Origin: an uncultured Verrucomicrobia subdivision 3 bacterium
Lineage (GTDB): Bacteria > Verrucomicrobiota > Verrucomicrobiia > Limisphaerales > UBA11358
Assembly: GCA_903918885.1 (NCBI GenBank)
Contig: CAIXFY010000040.1
Coordinates: 1 to 64,000, forward strand
Direction: 5' to 3'
Length of the DNA stretch: 64,000 nucleotides
Numbering within the stretch: the stretch's first letter is position 1; each line of letters begins with the position of its first letter. This document shows, piece by piece, positions 16,285-27,900 of the stretch. The position numbers and the translations under genes are program-made. Under the pieces are notes generated by a model. It ran no database searches, had not been told where the DNA came from, and was given only the letters and a program-made list of their open reading frames with translations.

Positions 16285-17472
16285 ATGGCCAAAGAGCAAT
16301 TTAATAGAACGAAACCGCACGTCAATGTCGGCACCATCGGTCACGTCGACCACGGCAAATCCACGTTGACCGCCGCCATCGTTGCGGTGCAGCACCGCAA
16401 GGGTCTCGCGCCGGCGATTGACTACGCGACGATTACCAAAGGCGGCACGGTTCGTGACGAAACGAAGACCGTGACCATCGCCGTTTCTCATGTCGAATAC
16501 GAATCTCCCAAGCGCCATTACGCGCACGTCGACTGCCCTGGCCATGCTGACTATGTGAAGAACATGATCACGGGTGCTGCGCAGATGGATGGTGCGATTC
16601 TTGTGGTGAGCGCCGCTGACGGCCCGATGCCGCAGACGCGTGAGCACATTTTGCTTGCTCGCCAGGTCGGTGTGCCGAGCATCATTGTTTGCTTGAACAA
16701 GGTTGACTTGGCTGACGCCGACCTACTCGAGCTCATCGAAATGGAAATTCGCGACCTGCTCACGAAGTATGGTTTTCCCGGCGACAAGACGCCGATCGTT
16801 CGCGCCTCCGCCACCGCCGCTTTGGCCGGCAAGCCGGAAGGCGAAAAGGCCATTGCTGATTTGCTCGAAGCGTTGGACACGTTCATTCCTGACCCGACTC
16901 GCGAAATCGACAAGCCGTTTTTGATGTGCGTCGAAGACGTGTTCACCATTGAAGGTCGCGGCACGGTCGTGACTGGTCGCGTGGAACGCGGCATTCTCAA
17001 GAAGATGGAAGAAGTTGAAATCGTCGGCCTCAAGGAAACGCGCAAGACGACGGCGACGGACATTGAAATGTTCCGCAAGCTGCTTGATTCCGCGAGTGCT
17101 GGTGACAACGTCGGTGTGCTGCTCCGCGGCACGACGAAGGACGACGTGGAGCGCGGCATGGTTTTGGCCAAGCCGGGTTCCATCAAGCCGCACACCAAGT
17201 TCAAGGGTGAAGTCTATGTTTTGACCAAGGATGAAGGTGGCCGTCACACGCCGTTCTTTACGAATTACCGTCCGCAATTTTACTTCCGCACCTCGGACGT
17301 CACGGGCACGCTCACGCTGCCGGCGGGTGTCGAGATGGTGATGCCGGGCGACAACGTCTCGGTGGAAATTGAATTGCAGAAGTCGGTCGCGATGGAAAAA
17401 GGTCTCAAATTCGCGATTCGCGAAGGTGGCCGCACCATCGGTTCCGGCATCGTGGTGGAAGTCGTCGCTTAA
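16285..17472 (+). CDS. tuf: Elongation factor Tu
   Basis: A 395-residue GTPase that delivers aminoacyl-tRNA to the ribosome. Seen in order: the P loop [32 protein letters not shown] and the effector-region residues, then domains II and III ([18 protein letters not shown]-type and the C-terminal GRTIGSGIV). Its length is normal. It sits between tRNA-Thr and a strong terminator at 17488, so it is probably one unit with the upstream tRNA and separate from secE-nusG. Confidence 0.97.
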   Translation: MAKEQFNRTKPHVNVGTIGHVDHGKSTLTAAIVAVQHRKGLAPAIDYATITKGGTVRDETKTVTIAVSHVEYESPKRHYAHVDCPGHADYVKNMITGAAQMDGAILVVSAADGPMPQTREHILLARQVGVPSIIVCLNKVDLADADLLELIEMEIRDLLTKYGFPGDKTPIVRASATAALAGKPEGEKAIADLLEALDTFIPDPTREIDKPFLMCVEDVFTIEGRGTVVTGRVERGILKKMEEVEIVGLKETRKTTATDIEMFRKLLDSASAGDNVGVLLRGTTKDDVERGMVLAKPGSIKPHTKFKGEVYVLTKDEGGRHTPFFTNYRPQFYFRTSDVTGTLTLPAGVEMVMPGDNVSVEIELQKSVAMEKGLKFAIREGGRTIGSGIVVEVVA

Positions 17473-17487
17473 TTGCGAGCAGGTTTC

Positions 17488-17524
17488 GGGAGCGCGGAGT
17501 TTGAACCTCCGTGCTCCCTTTTTG
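17488..17524 (+). terminator. Rho-independent terminator after tuf
   Basis: A 12-bp GC-rich stem starting GGGAGCGCGGAG pairs with CCTCCGTGCTCCC, with a short loop, followed by a T-rich run. It is placed 16 bp after the tuf stop and before tRNA-Trp. Confidence 0.88.
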
Positions 17525-17554
17525 TCCGTAGATACTGCGGTGGTTTTGACGGTT

Positions 17555-17630
17555 ACGGCAGTAGCTCAATTGGTAGAGTAGTGGTCTCCAAAACCATTGG
17601 TTGCAGGTTCAAGTCCTGCCTGCCGTGCCA
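17555..17630 (+). tRNA. tRNA-Trp (anticodon CCA)
   Basis: A 76-nt cloverleaf: the acceptor ACGGCAG pairs with CTGCCGT, the anticodon loop CTCCAAA is on a GTGGT/ACCAT stem, and the T arm is GCAGG/CCTGC. GCCA is encoded at the end. tRNA-Trp upstream of secE is the classic bacterial order. Confidence 0.95.
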
Positions 17631-17640
17631 GTCTGCGATC

Positions 17641-17730
17641 GGAGAGGTGGCAGAGTGGTCTATTGCGGCGGTCTTGAAAACCGCTGTAGGCGAAAGCCTA
17701 CCGGGGGTTCGAATCCCTCCCTCTCCGCCA
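17641..17730 (+). tRNA. tRNA-Ser (anticodon TGA)
   Basis: A 90-nt class II tRNA with a long variable arm (GTAGGCGAAAGCCTAC). The acceptor GGAGAGG pairs with CCTCTCC, the anticodon loop CTTGAAA is on a GCGGT/ACCGC stem, and CCA is encoded. It lies only 10 bp after tRNA-Trp, so the two tRNAs are probably cotranscribed. A tRNA-Ser here is an addition to the usual Trp-secE order. Confidence 0.95.
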
Positions 17731-17794
17731 GCATTCGTTGGAATGCCGGAGAAAAATGATTTGAGATGCGGCTCGAAGAAACAGAATAAATTTT

Positions 17795-18046
17795 GTGAAC
17801 AACTGGACACACATTGCAATCTGGGCGGCGGTGATCGGCGGACTGTTTGGCCTGCTCTGGTGGCAGGGGCAGATTCAGCGCCTTGCCGTTTACGTGCAGG
17901 AAACTCGTGAAGAACTCAAAAAGTGCTCTTGGCCGAATTGGGTAGAACTGAAGGGTTCGACCGCGCTCATCACCATTATGGTTGCTTTACTCGGCGCGTT
18001 CGTCGTGCTCGTGGATCGCGTTTTGTTCGCCATTTTCATCCGTTAA
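17795..18046 (+). CDS. secE: Preprotein translocase subunit SecE
   Basis: An 83-residue single-domain SecE. A short N-terminal hydrophobic segment (IAIWAAVIGGLFGLLWW) is followed by the conserved amphipathic stretch VQETREELKKCSWPNW and the C-terminal membrane helix ALITIMVALLGAFVVLVDRVLFAI. SecE clamps SecY in the translocon. The start is a GTG at 17795. Its position between tRNA-Trp/Ser and nusG is the expected one. Confidence 0.93.
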   Translation: MNNWTHIAIWAAVIGGLFGLLWWQGQIQRLAVYVQETREELKKCSWPNWVELKGSTALITIMVALLGAFVVLVDRVLFAIFIR

Positions 18047-18058
18047 AAATTAAATTTC

Positions 18059-18604
18059 ATGCGCAACCAGTGGTTCATCATCCAGACGCTTTCCGGCCAG
18101 GAAAACAAGGTCAAGGACAGCATCGAAAAACGCGTCAAGACGGACGAGATGGAGGAATACATCAAAGAAGTCCTCGTGCCGATGGAGAAGGTTGTCGAAG
18201 TGCGCAACCAGAAGAAGACCGTCACCAACCGCAAGCTCTGGCCGGGTTATGTTTTTGTGGACATGGTGCTGCTCGACGACGAGAAGCGTGTCATTGAAAA
18301 GCCGTGGTATTTTATTCGCGAGACACAGGGTGTGATTGGTTTCCTGAGCGATCCGCCGCAACCAACGCCGACGGAAGAAGTGGACGCCATCAAGGTGCAG
18401 ATTTCCGTCTCGGAAGACACGGAAAAACCGAAGGTGAATTTTGCGGTTGGCGAAACGGTCAAGATCAACAACGGCCCGTTCTTGAATTTCAGCGGCGTGA
18501 TTCAAGAAATTGATCCCGAACGCGGCAAGCTGAAGGTGGAAGTCAACATTTTCGGTCGCAATACGCCGGTCGAACTCGAATACTGGCAGGTAGAAAAATC
18601 GTAA
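18059..18604 (+). CDS. nusG: Transcription termination/antitermination factor NusG
   Basis: 181 residues. The NGN domain begins QWFIIQTLSGQENKVKDSI and includes RKLWPGYVFVDM. The C-terminal KOW domain contains FAVGETVKINNGPF and the GRNTPVELEYWQVE ending. NusG binds RNA polymerase and links it to Rho or to the ribosome. It starts 12 bp after secE and ends 10 bp before rplK, so it is part of one operon. Confidence 0.96.
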   Translation: MRNQWFIIQTLSGQENKVKDSIEKRVKTDEMEEYIKEVLVPMEKVVEVRNQKKTVTNRKLWPGYVFVDMVLLDDEKRVIEKPWYFIRETQGVIGFLSDPPQPTPTEEVDAIKVQISVSEDTEKPKVNFAVGETVKINNGPFLNFSGVIQEIDPERGKLKVEVNIFGRNTPVELEYWQVEKS

Positions 18605-18614
18605 TTAAATTTTT

Positions 18615-19040
18615 ATGGCAAAGAAAATCACAGGACAGATTAAATTGCAGATTCCGGCCGGTCAGGCCAATCCCGCGCCGCCCGTCGGCCCCGCGCTCGG
18701 TCAGCACGGCGTGAACATCATGGGATTCTGCAAGGAATTTAACGCCGCGACCAAGAACGACGCCGGTCTTGTCATCCCCGTGGTCATCACGGTTTACCAG
18801 GACAAGTCGTTCACGTTCATCACCAAGTCGCCGCCGGCTTCGATCCTTTTGAAAAAAGCCGCCGGAATCACCGCCGGTTCCAAAGTTCCGAACAAGGACA
18901 AGGTTGGCAAGGTCACGCGCAAACAGATTTTGGACATCATCAAGATGAAGTCCAAGGATATGCATGCCAACTCGGAAGAGGCGGCCGTCCGCATGATTGC
19001 GGGCACGGCGCGTAGCATGGGTATCGAAGTGGTTGGTTAA
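18615..19040 (+). CDS. rplK: 50S ribosomal protein L11
   Basis: A 141-residue L11, which forms the GTPase-associated centre of the large subunit together with 23S rRNA. The N-terminal [21 protein letters not shown] and the C-terminal rRNA-binding part with [12 protein letters not shown] are both present and of normal length. It is in the usual order nusG-rplK-rplA. Confidence 0.97.
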   Translation: MAKKITGQIKLQIPAGQANPAPPVGPALGQHGVNIMGFCKEFNAATKNDAGLVIPVVITVYQDKSFTFITKSPPASILLKKAAGITAGSKVPNKDKVGKVTRKQILDIIKMKSKDMHANSEEAAVRMIAGTARSMGIEVVG

Positions 19041-19098
19041 CAATTAAACAACAACCGCGGGAGAATCTTCAAGATTCGTTTGCACCGCACCAAAACAA

Positions 19099-19788
19099 AT
19101 GCCCAGTAAGAGATTCAAAAAGGCGCTTGAAGTCGTGGACGGCAAGAAAGCCTATCCGCTCAAGGAAGCCGTTGGCGTGCTCGCCAAATTCCCGAAAGCC
19201 AAATTTAACGAAACTATTGACCTCGCGTTCCGCCTCGGAGTGGATCCGAAGCAGTCCGACCAGATGGTTCGCGGCACGGTTCCGTTGCCCCACGGCAGCG
19301 GTAAGACGGTGCGCGTGCTGGTGTTCGCCAAAGGCAACGCGGCGGATGCTGCGAAAGCTGCGGGTGCGGAAAATGTCGGTTTTGAAGACATGATCGCCAA
19401 ATGCAACGGCGGTTGGTCTGATTTCGATGTCGCGATTGCGACGCCGGAAGCGATGATTGAAGTTCGTAAGCTTGGCAAAGTTCTCGGACCACGCGGCCTC
19501 ATGCCGAATCCGAAAACCGGCACCGTGACGGAAGACACGGCGAAAGCGGTGAAAGAAGTCAAAGCCGGCCGCGTCGAGTTCAAGGTGGACAAAGCAGCCA
19601 ATGTTCATGTCATCGTGGGCAAGGCTTCGTTCAAGCCGGAACACATTGAGGAAAACGCCCGTGCCGTCATCGAGGCCGTCGCCAAGGCGCGCCCGAACAG
19701 CATCAAGGGAACCTACATTAATTCTTGCACGCTCTCGGCGACCATGAGTCCGCCCGTCCGTGTGGATGTCCGTGAATTCGCAAACTAA
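19099..19788 (+). CDS. rplA: 50S ribosomal protein L1
   Basis: A 229-residue L1, the protein of the L1 stalk near the E site. The signature GPRGLMPNPKTGTVT and the flanking LGKVLGPR are present. The 58-bp leader after rplK contains a small hairpin (GAATCTTCAAGATTC, about 19063-19077). L1 commonly represses its own operon through a leader RNA, but I cannot show the L1-binding fold here. Confidence 0.97.
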   Translation: MPSKRFKKALEVVDGKKAYPLKEAVGVLAKFPKAKFNETIDLAFRLGVDPKQSDQMVRGTVPLPHGSGKTVRVLVFAKGNAADAAKAAGAENVGFEDMIAKCNGGWSDFDVAIATPEAMIEVRKLGKVLGPRGLMPNPKTGTVTEDTAKAVKEVKAGRVEFKVDKAANVHVIVGKASFKPEHIEENARAVIEAVAKARPNSIKGTYINSCTLSATMSPPVRVDVREFAN

Positions 19789-19803
19789 CCGAGGAAATTT
19801 ACC

Positions 19804-20283
19804 ATGCGTGCTGAAAAGAAATTATTGACGAGTGAATATGTCGCCCGGTTGAACGGTTCGCCGTTCTTTATCGTGGCCGGCTATCAGGGTTTGAAGGTCG
19901 CGCACCTGAACGAATTGCGCAAACGCCTCATCGCCGCCGGCGCGGAGATCCACGTGGTGAAGAACACCGTGTTCAACGTCGCCGCGAAGGAAGCGGGCGT
20001 CGGTGAATTGAACGGTTCACTGGCCGGACAGATTGCCGTCATCACGGGCAAGAAGGACATTTTCATCGCCGCGAAGGTTTTGAAAAACTTCGCCGCCGAA
20101 TTCGACAAACTGAAGCTGAAGTTCGGCTACCTGAACAACCAGCGCGTTGAGCAGGCGACCATCTTGGCTTACGCCGATTTGCCGAGCCTCGAAGTGATTC
20201 GCGCCAAATTGTTGGGCTTGCTCAACACGCCGGCGTCCATGCTGGCGCAGGTCATCAAGGCGAAATCGGAAAAGGCGGAATAA
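19804..20283 (+). CDS. rplJ: 50S ribosomal protein L10
   Basis: A 159-residue L10, the base of the L10-(L7/L12) stalk. It begins MRAEKKLLTSEYVARLNGSPFF, contains the conserved ELRKRLIAAGAEIHVVKNT segment, and ends in the helical tail that binds L7/L12 dimers. It follows rplA by only 15 bp, so there is no room for the long L10 leader found in many bacteria. A perfect hairpin lies downstream at 20291 instead. Confidence 0.95.
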   Translation: MRAEKKLLTSEYVARLNGSPFFIVAGYQGLKVAHLNELRKRLIAAGAEIHVVKNTVFNVAAKEAGVGELNGSLAGQIAVITGKKDIFIAAKVLKNFAAEFDKLKLKFGYLNNQRVEQATILAYADLPSLEVIRAKLLGLLNTPASMLAQVIKAKSEKAE

Positions 20284-20290
20284 ACAATTT

Positions 20291-20313
20291 CCGTCCGCCA
20301 AAACGGCGGACGG
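20291..20313 (+). promoter_or_regulatory. GC-rich hairpin between rplJ and rplL
   Basis: CCGTCCGCC pairs with GGCGGACGG around a 5-nt loop, with no T-tract after it (ATTAAACC). It is more likely an RNA-stability or partial attenuation element than a full terminator. It lies in the 135-bp gap before rplL and could help set the excess of L7/L12 over L10. Confidence 0.6.
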
Positions 20314-20418
20314 ATTAAACCAACAACCACAACGTAAATCGTCGGTTCGCAGGCTGTGAACTGAAAACTGCTGAAGCCGAGGCAGACGACGAGACGAATA
20401 GAAAGCAAAAGTAAAACT

Positions 20419-20805
20419 ATGGCAGACCTCGCAAACATCGTAGAAGAATTGAGCAAGCTGACGGTTATCGAAGCCGCAGACCTCGTGAAACAACTTGAAA
20501 CCAAATGGGGCGTTTCCGCCGCCGCGCCCGTCGCGGCTGCTGCTGCCGGTGGCGCTGCTGCCGCTGGTGCCGCTCCGGCTGAAGCCCAGACCACGTTTGA
20601 TGTGATCCTCGCTTCGGTTCCGGCCGACAAGAAGATTGCCGCGATTAAAGCGGTTCGTGAAGTCAAGGCCGGCATGGGTCTCGCTGAAGCCAAGGCTTTG
20701 GTGGAAGGCGCTCCGAAGACCGTGCTCGAAGGCGCGAACAAGGCTGACGCTGATGCCGCCAAGAAGAAGCTCGAAGAAGCTGGCGCGAAAGTGGAAGTCA
20801 AGTAA
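20419..20805 (+). CDS. rplL: 50S ribosomal protein L7/L12
   Basis: 128 residues. The N-terminal dimerisation part ([26 protein letters not shown]) is followed by an Ala/Gly-rich hinge (about residues 36-60) and the C-terminal factor-binding domain with [21 protein letters not shown]. It forms the flexible stalk that recruits translation GTPases. Length and hinge are typical. Confidence 0.97.
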   Translation: MADLANIVEELSKLTVIEAADLVKQLETKWGVSAAAPVAAAAAGGAAAAGAAPAEAQTTFDVILASVPADKKIAAIKAVREVKAGMGLAEAKALVEGAPKTVLEGANKADADAAKKKLEEAGAKVEVK

Positions 20806-20913
20806 TTTGTCCGTTTTTGGGGCGGCGGCGCGAATGCCGTCGCCCATTTTCCACCCGCGAAAGGCGGGACAATTTGATTCATTTATTCCGGTAAAATAAT
20901 TGGTTAAAGGTTT

Positions 20914-20946
20914 GGCAAGCTGGCCGTTTAAGACGGCGGGCTTGCC
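20914..20946 (+). promoter_or_regulatory. Nested hairpin in the rplL-rpoB gap
   Basis: The outer arms GGCAAGC/GCTTGCC (20914-20920 and 20940-20946) enclose a second perfect stem GCCGT/ACGGC. No T-run follows. Attenuators or RNase III sites occur at this point in other bacteria, and this is a candidate for the same role. Confidence 0.6.
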
Positions 20947-21008
20947 TTGTGTCGTTAGATAAAAATTCCGGTTCGGCGTGTTGCCGAGCCAAACAGAGAA
21001 AGACAAAA

Positions 21009-24000
21009 ATGCCATCGCGAGCCACAGAACGTATCAACTTCGGCAAAATCAAGGAAATCGTCGTTCCGCCGAACATGATCGAATTGCAGACAAATTCCTA
21101 TGCGGAATTTTTGCAGGCCGATTTGACGCCCTCCAAGCGCCAGAAGCACGTCGGTTTGGAATCAGTTTTCCGGGAAGTCTTTCCCATCGTCAGCTATGAT
21201 GGCAAGGTCACGTTGGACTATGTGTCCTACGAGATTGGTGCGCCGAAAGTGGACTGGCTCGAATGCCTTCGCGAAGGCACGACCTATGGCGCGCCATTGC
21301 ACGTTACGTTCCTGCTCAAGGACGAAGAGAAGGGCGCGAAGGAAGAAAAAGTTTTCATGGGCGAACTTCCGCTCATGACGCCGCAAGGCACGTTCTGCAT
21401 CAACGGCGCGGAGCGCGTGGTTGTCTCGCAGTTGCACCGCTCGCCGGGCATCGCGTTTGAGGCGACCCAGCATCCGAACGGCAAAACGCTCCACAGCTTC
21501 CGCGTCATTCCTGATCGCGGCTCCTGGTATGAAGCCCAGTTCGACACGAGCGATTTACTCTACGTTTATCTCGACCGTAAAAAACGCCGCCGGAAATTTT
21601 TGACGACGACGTTCTTCCGCGCGCTGTCGTTCCTCGACCATCGCGACAAGGAAAAAGCCACGAAAGGCAAGGACACCGGCGGCCTTACGCGCGGCACGGA
21701 CGAGGAAATTTTGAAGCTGTTCTACACCATCGAGGAATTGACGGTGAAGGAAGCGGAGAAAATTGAAGATTTGCAGAACCGCGTGTTGGTGCAAGACGCC
21801 GTGGACGAAGAGAAGGGTCTCGTCGTGGCGCGCGCGTTCGAGCCGCTGTCCAAGGCGGTTGTCAAACAGATTGCCGAGCTGGGCATCACCAAGATCAAAG
21901 TTGTCGATACCTCGGTGGACGACGGCAACATGATTAAGTGCCTCAAGAAAGATCCAGCCAAGAATGAAGAAGAGGCGTTGAAGGATATTTACCGTCGTTT
22001 GCGCCCTGGCGATCCCCCGACCGCCGCTAATTCCCGCGCGTTGATCTTGCGTTTGTTCTTTGATGAAAAGCGCTATGACCTCGGTCGCGTTGGCCGCTAC
22101 AAAATTAATCAGAAGCTGGGCATGAAGGGCGACAGCCGCATTCTGCTCAAGGAAGATTTGGTGGCAGCGACGAAGTATTTGCTCAAGTTGAAAAAGGGCG
22201 AAGGCTCCTTGGACGATATTGATCACTTGGGCAGCCGGCGCATCCGCACGGTGGGCGAATTGCTTTCCAACCAGTGCCGCGTGGGTCTTTCCCGCACGGA
22301 GCGCTTGGTGAAGGAACGCATGACGCTGTTCGATCAGACCATCGAAGCGATGACGCCGCAGAAGCTCATCAATCCGAAGGCGCTTTCTGCCGTAATCCGC
22401 GACTTCTTTGGCCGGAGCCAATTGTCGCAGTTCATGGATCAAATCAATCCGCTCGCCGAACTCACGCACAAACGCCGCTTGTCGGCTCTTGGACCAGGGG
22501 GTCTTTCGCGTGACCGCGCGGGCTTTGAAGTCCGTGACGTTCACCCGTCGCACTACGGCCGCATTTGTCCGATTGAAACGCCGGAAGGACCGAACATCGG
22601 CCTCATTGCGTCGCTCGCGACGTTCGCTCGCATCAATGAATTCGGCTTCCTCGAAACGCCGTATCGCAAAGTCGAGAACGGCAAAGTAACCGAGAAGATT
22701 GAATATCTCACCGCTGACCGCGAAGAACAATTCACGGTCGCGCAGGCGAATTCGGCGATGGATGACAAGGGTCATTTCACCACCGAACGCGTCGTCTGCC
22801 GTCAGCGCGGCGAGTTCGTCGACGTGGAACCGGCGCATGTTCATTACATGGATGTGTCACCGAAGCAGCTCGTTTCGATCGCGGCGTCGCTGATTCCGTT
22901 CCTTGAACACGATGACGCGAACCGCGCGCTGATGGGTTCCAACATGCAACGCCAAGCCGTGCCGCTCCTCGTTACCGAGGCGCCACTCGTGGCCACCGGT
23001 CTTGAAGACCGTGTCGCCCGTGATTCGCGGGCGGTGCTCGTTGCTGGCGAGACCGGCAAGGTCGCGTCGGTCAACGGCGATCAAATCATAGTCACGTCCA
23101 ACGGCGAGCTGCCCGAAGGCAAAAAGAAAATTAAACACGACCCGGAAAATGGCATTTCCATTTACCCGGTTCGTAAATTCATGCGCTCGAATGCGGCGAC
23201 CTGTATCAACCAGAAAATTCTGGTGGAGAAGGGCGACCACATCAAAAAAGGTCAGGTTCTGGCGGACGGTCCCTGCACGCAGGGCGGCGAGCTGGCGCTC
23301 GGTCGCAATGTGCTCGTGGCGTTCATGCCGTGGAATGGCTATAACTTCGAGGACGCGATTCTCATCAGTGAGAAAATCTGCAAGGAAGACATCTTCACTT
23401 CGATTCACATTGATGAATTTGAAGTAGCGGCTCGCGATACGAAACTCGGACCGGAAGAAATCACGCGCGACATCCCGAACCTCGGCGATGAAGCGTTGAA
23501 AAATCTCGGCACGGATGGCGTTATTCGCATTGGTGCAGAAGTGAAACCCGGCGACATTCTCGTCGGCAAAATTACGCCGAAGTCCGAAACCGAACTCGCC
23601 CCGGAAGAACGTTTGCTCCGCGCTATCTTCGGCGAAAAAGCGGCGGACGTGAAGGACACTTCACTGAAGGTTCCGTCGGGAACTTATGGTGTCGTTATGG
23701 ACGTGAAAGTCTCGTCCAAGAAAGACGGCGAAAAGACCAGCCGTTCTTCCACGAACGAGGAGAAACGTCACGCGAAGCAGATCGAAGACGATCACAAGAA
23801 AAAATTAAACGACTTGCAAGATCAGTTGACGGAAGCGCTGAGCAACATTCTGCTCGGCGAAAAAATTCCGCTCGACGTGGTGAACAGCGAGACCGGCGAG
23901 ATCATCATTCCCGCGAACCGCAAGATCACGAAGACGCTGTTGCGCAAGCTCGCGACGGTTTACGATCGTATCGAGATTGATCCTTCGCCGATCCGTAACA

Positions 24001-24911
24001 AGATTAGCGAAATCATCGGCCAGTTCCGTAAGAAATTCGACGACTTGCAGATGCAATACGACGAAGAAATGGAACGCGCTGAAGCTGGCGAAGGTGGCGA
24101 AAGCGGCGTGGTGAAATCGGTCCGAGTTTATGTTGCCTCGAAGCGCAAACTCTCGGTCGGTGACAAGATGGCCGGTCGCCACGGTAACAAAGGTGTCGTC
24201 GCGAAGATTGTTAAGGAAGAAGACATGCCGCATCTCGCGGACGGAACGCCGGTGGAAATCGTTTTGAATCCGCTGGGTGTGCCGAGCCGTATGAACGTCG
24301 GACAAGTCTTGGAAACACACCTCGGTTGGGCGGCGAAATTCCTCGGCTTGAAATTTGCGACGCCGGTGTTTGACGGCATGAAAGAAAAGGACATTCGCGG
24401 CTACTTGAAGCAGGCTGGTTTGCCCGAACACGCCAAGACTCATTTGACGGATGGACGCACGGGCGAACAATTCGATCAGGAAATTGTCGTCGGCTACATC
24501 TACATGATGAAGCTCGGCCATTTGGTCGCGGACAAGATTCACGCCCGCGCCGTTGGACCGTATTCGCTCGTCACCCAGCAGCCGCTCGGTGGTAAAGCGC
24601 AATACGGCGGTCAGCGCTTCGGCGAAATGGAAGTGTGGGCGATGGAAGCCTACGGCGCCGCTTACACGTTGCAGGAATTGCTCACCGTCAAATCCGACGA
24701 TGTGCAAGGCCGCACGCGCATCTACGAAAGCATCGTCAAGGGCGACAACTCGCTGGAGGCCGGTATTCCGGAATCCTTCAACGTGCTCGTCAAGGAAATG
24801 CAATCGCTCGGTCTCGACGTCAAGGTTGGTTACTCCAACCCGATTGAACACGCTGGCAGTGACAACGCGCAGCAGGCTGCGGTTGCCGCACTGGCATCAA
24901 ACGAACCCTGA
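21009..24911 (+). CDS. rpoB: DNA-directed RNA polymerase subunit beta
   Basis: About 1300 residues. It begins [14 protein letters not shown], with the common FLQADL-type N-terminal segment. The rifampicin region reads [26 protein letters not shown], with Gln, Asp, His, Arg and Ser at the usual positions, so it looks rifampicin-sensitive. The later GRHGNKGVV and [17 protein letters not shown] motifs are present. The start at 21009 (after AGAGAAAGAC) is preferred to the upstream in-frame ATG at 20949, whose extra residues are encoded by non-coding leader. It is followed by rpoC after 26 bp. Confidence 0.97.
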   Translation: MPSRATERINFGKIKEIVVPPNMIELQTNSYAEFLQADLTPSKRQKHVGLESVFREVFPIVSYDGKVTLDYVSYEIGAPKVDWLECLREGTTYGAPLHVTFLLKDEEKGAKEEKVFMGELPLMTPQGTFCINGAERVVVSQLHRSPGIAFEATQHPNGKTLHSFRVIPDRGSWYEAQFDTSDLLYVYLDRKKRRRKFLTTTFFRALSFLDHRDKEKATKGKDTGGLTRGTDEEILKLFYTIEELTVKEAEKIEDLQNRVLVQDAVDEEKGLVVARAFEPLSKAVVKQIAELGITKIKVVDTSVDDGNMIKCLKKDPAKNEEEALKDIYRRLRPGDPPTAANSRALILRLFFDEKRYDLGRVGRYKINQKLGMKGDSRILLKEDLVAATKYLLKLKKGEGSLDDIDHLGSRRIRTVGELLSNQCRVGLSRTERLVKERMTLFDQTIEAMTPQKLINPKALSAVIRDFFGRSQLSQFMDQINPLAELTHKRRLSALGPGGLSRDRAGFEVRDVHPSHYGRICPIETPEGPNIGLIASLATFARINEFGFLETPYRKVENGKVTEKIEYLTADREEQFTVAQANSAMDDKGHFTTERVVCRQRGEFVDVEPAHVHYMDVSPKQLVSIAASLIPFLEHDDANRALMGSNMQRQAVPLLVTEAPLVATGLEDRVARDSRAVLVAGETGKVASVNGDQIIVTSNGELPEGKKKIKHDPENGISIYPVRKFMRSNAATCINQKILVEKGDHIKKGQVLADGPCTQGGELALGRNVLVAFMPWNGYNFEDAILISEKICKEDIFTSIHIDEFEVAARDTKLGPEEITRDIPNLGDEALKNLGTDGVIRIGAEVKPGDILVGKITPKSETELAPEERLLRAIFGEKAADVKDTSLKVPSGTYGVVMDVKVSSKKDGEKTSRSSTNEEKRHAKQIEDDHKKKLNDLQDQLTEALSNILLGEKIPLDVVNSETGEIIIPANRKITKTLLRKLATVYDRIEIDPSPIRNKISEIIGQFRKKFDDLQMQYDEEMERAEAGEGGESGVVKSVRVYVASKRKLSVGDKMAGRHGNKGVVAKIVKEEDMPHLADGTPVEIVLNPLGVPSRMNVGQVLETHLGWAAKFLGLKFATPVFDGMKEKDIRGYLKQAGLPEHAKTHLTDGRTGEQFDQEIVVGYIYMMKLGHLVADKIHARAVGPYSLVTQQPLGGKAQYGGQRFGEMEVWAMEAYGAAYTLQELLTVKSDDVQGRTRIYESIVKGDNSLEAGIPESFNVLVKEMQSLGLDVKVGYSNPIEHAGSDNAQQAAVAALASNEP

Positions 24912-24937
24912 ACGAAACTTTGCTGAATTAAAATCGT

Positions 24938-27900
24938 ATGACCACTTCCAAAGAAAACGCCCGCGAGATTCTCGGCCTCGAAAAAGTCAACCAGGTTGAC
25001 TACGTCGGCATCACGCTCGCGTCGCCTGACGCCATCCGCTCGTGGAGCAAGGGCGAAGTTAAGAATCCCGAAACGATCAACTACCGCACGTTCAAGCCGG
25101 AAAAGGGAGGCCTTTTCTGCGAACGCATTTTCGGTCCCGTCAAGGACTGGGAATGTTCCTGCGGCAAGTATAAGCGCATCAAACATCGCGGCGTCGTTTG
25201 CGACCGCTGCGGTGTGGAAGTGACGATGTCCCGCGTGCGCCGCGAGCGCATGGGTCACATCGAGCTCGCCGTGCCGGTGCAGCACATCTGGTTCTTCAAG
25301 TGCATGCCCTCGCGCATCGGTTTGGCGCTGGATATGACTGCACGCCATTTGGAACGCGTCATTTACTACGAGGATTATCTCGTCATCGATCCCGGCACGA
25401 CGCCGCTCAAGGCGAATCAGTTGCTTACGGAGGTGGAACTCCGCGAAGCGCGTGAAACCTACGGCGCGGAAGCGTTCGTGGCCAAGATGGGCGCCGAAGC
25501 CGTTCGCGAAGCGATGGAACGCGTTGACCTCGTCAAACAGGCCGACGAACTAGCGATTGCGATGACGGAAACCAAGAGCAAACAGATTCGCAAGAAATTA
25601 GCGAAGCGCATCAAGCTCTTGCAAGGTTTGCACTCATCGAAGAGCCGTCCGGAATGGATGATTCTCACGGTGCTGCCGGTGATTCCGCCGGACTTGCGTC
25701 CGTTGGTTCCGCTCGAAGGCGGACGTTTTGCTACGTCTGACCTCAACGATCTTTACCGCCGCGTCATCAACCGGAACAATCGTCTCCGCACGTTGCTCCA
25801 ACTCAAGACGCCGGAAGTCATCATCCGCAACGAGAAGCGTATGTTGCAGGAAGCTGTGGACGCGTTATTCGACAACGGCCGTCACGGTCGCCCGGTCACC
25901 GGCGCGGGCAACCGCTCGCTGAAATCTTTGAGCGACATGCTCAAGGGCAAAGGTGGACGTTTCCGCCAGAACTTGCTCGGCAAACGCGTGGATTACTCAG
26001 GTCGTTCCGTCATCGTGATTGGACCGGAACTGAAGTTGAACCAGTGTGGATTGCCGAAGAAGATGGCGCTCGTTTTGTTCGAGCCGTTCATCATCCGCCG
26101 CTTGAAAGAGCTCGGCTACGTTCACACTGTTCGCAGCGCGAAGAAAATGATCGAGCGCCAGACGAAAGAAGTATGGGACGTGCTCGAAGAAGTGACGAAG
26201 GGACATCCGGTTCTCTTGAACCGCGCGCCTACGTTGCACCGTTTGTCCGTCCAGGCGTTCGAGCCGCAGCTCATCGAAGGCGAAGCGATTCGCATTCATC
26301 CGCTGGTTTGCACTGCTTACAACGCCGACTTCGACGGTGACCAGATGGCCGTTCACGTGCCGCTGTCGGTGGAAGCGCAGATGGAAGCGCGCCTGCTGAT
26401 GATGGCGACGAACAACATCTTCTCGCCCTCGTCCGGCAAGCCGATCATCACGCCCACGCAGGACATCACGCTCGGTTGCTATTACGTCACGGCGGAACCG
26501 CGCAAGCCGATGCCGGCGGACGTGAACACGCTGCCGTTGTTCGGCTCGAAGGAAGAAGTTATATACGCTCATAGCGACGATGGTGTTAAAACGCATGATC
26601 GTATTCGTCTCGCGAATCCTGACCTCGGCAAGAAAACCGCGTTCGGCAACGCCGAGAAGAAGGTCATTGAAACGACCGTTGGCCGTGTATTGTTCAGCGA
26701 AATCTGGCCGTCGGAACTTGGCTTTCACAACAAGCCGGTGAAAAAATCCGACCTCGGCGATTTGATCTGGAAGTGTTACAAGAATGCCGGGCACGACAAG
26801 ACCGTGGTCATGTTGGACAAGCTCAAAGAAATTGGTTTCCGTGAGGCGACCAAGTCCGGCGTGTCCATCGGTATCGACGACATGATTGTCCCGAAAGAGC
26901 GTGACGAGGAAATTCGCAACGCTCACGGTCAAATCAAGGAAGTCGAGAAACAATATCGCAAAGGTGTCATCACCTCCGGCGAACGTTACAACAAGATTGT
27001 AGATATTTGGACGCATTGCACGGACAAGATTTCTGGCGTCATGTTCGATACCTTGAAGGCGAATCAGGGCAAGAAGGAATACAACCCCGTCTATTTGATG
27101 GTGGATTCCGGCGCTCGTGGTAACAAGCAGCAGGTGCGTCAGCTCGCTGGTTTGCGCGGCCTTATGGCCAAGCCCAGCGGTGAAATCATCGAGAAGCCGA
27201 TTCTCGCGAACTTCCGTGAAGGTCTGTCCGTCTTGGAATATTTCATCTCGACGCACGGCGCGCGCAAAGGTCTCGCGGATACGGCGCTCAAGACCGCCGA
27301 CTCCGGTTACATGACCCGCAAACTGGTGGACGTTTCACAGGACGTGATTATTCAGGAAGCGGATTGTGGAACGACGAACGGCATTTGGGTTTCCGCTGTA
27401 TTCGAAGGCGAAGACGAAGTGGTCAAGATTTCCGACCGTTTGGTTGGACGTTTTGCCTGCGACGACATCGTCAATCCGACCAGCCCGAAGGAATTCCTCA
27501 TCAAGGCCAACGAAGAGCTCGACGAAATTAAAGCCAAGGCGATTGACGTCGCCGGCATTGACCGCGTGCGCATTCGCTCGGTGCTCACTTGCGAAAGCAA
27601 ACACGGCATCTGCCAACACTGCTATGGCCGCAATCTCGCGACCGGCGCGGTGGTCAAACTCGGCGAAGCCGTCGGCATCATTGCCGCGCAGTCTATCGGC
27701 GAACCGGGCACGCAGCTCACAATGCGCACGTTCCATACCGGTGGTGTGGCGGCGGGCGTGTTCAAGCAGCCGCAAATTAAGTCCAAGCACGACGGTATTC
27801 TCAAATACAACGAGCTGCGCTCGGTCGAGCTCGAAGACGGCAACAACATTGTTTTGAACAAGAACGGCTCCATCCAAATTCTCGGCGAAGACGGCCGCGA

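Noticed and set aside
16172-17730. tRNA genes as attachment sites of an integrated element
   Set aside because: No integrase or repeated tRNA 3' end is nearby, and the neighbours are core genes in the usual order; the Xer gene at 13 kb is of the housekeeping type.
21555-22844. Minus-strand open frame of 429 codons within rpoB
   Set aside because: It is antisense to rpoB with low-complexity Arg/Phe content and no family resemblance.
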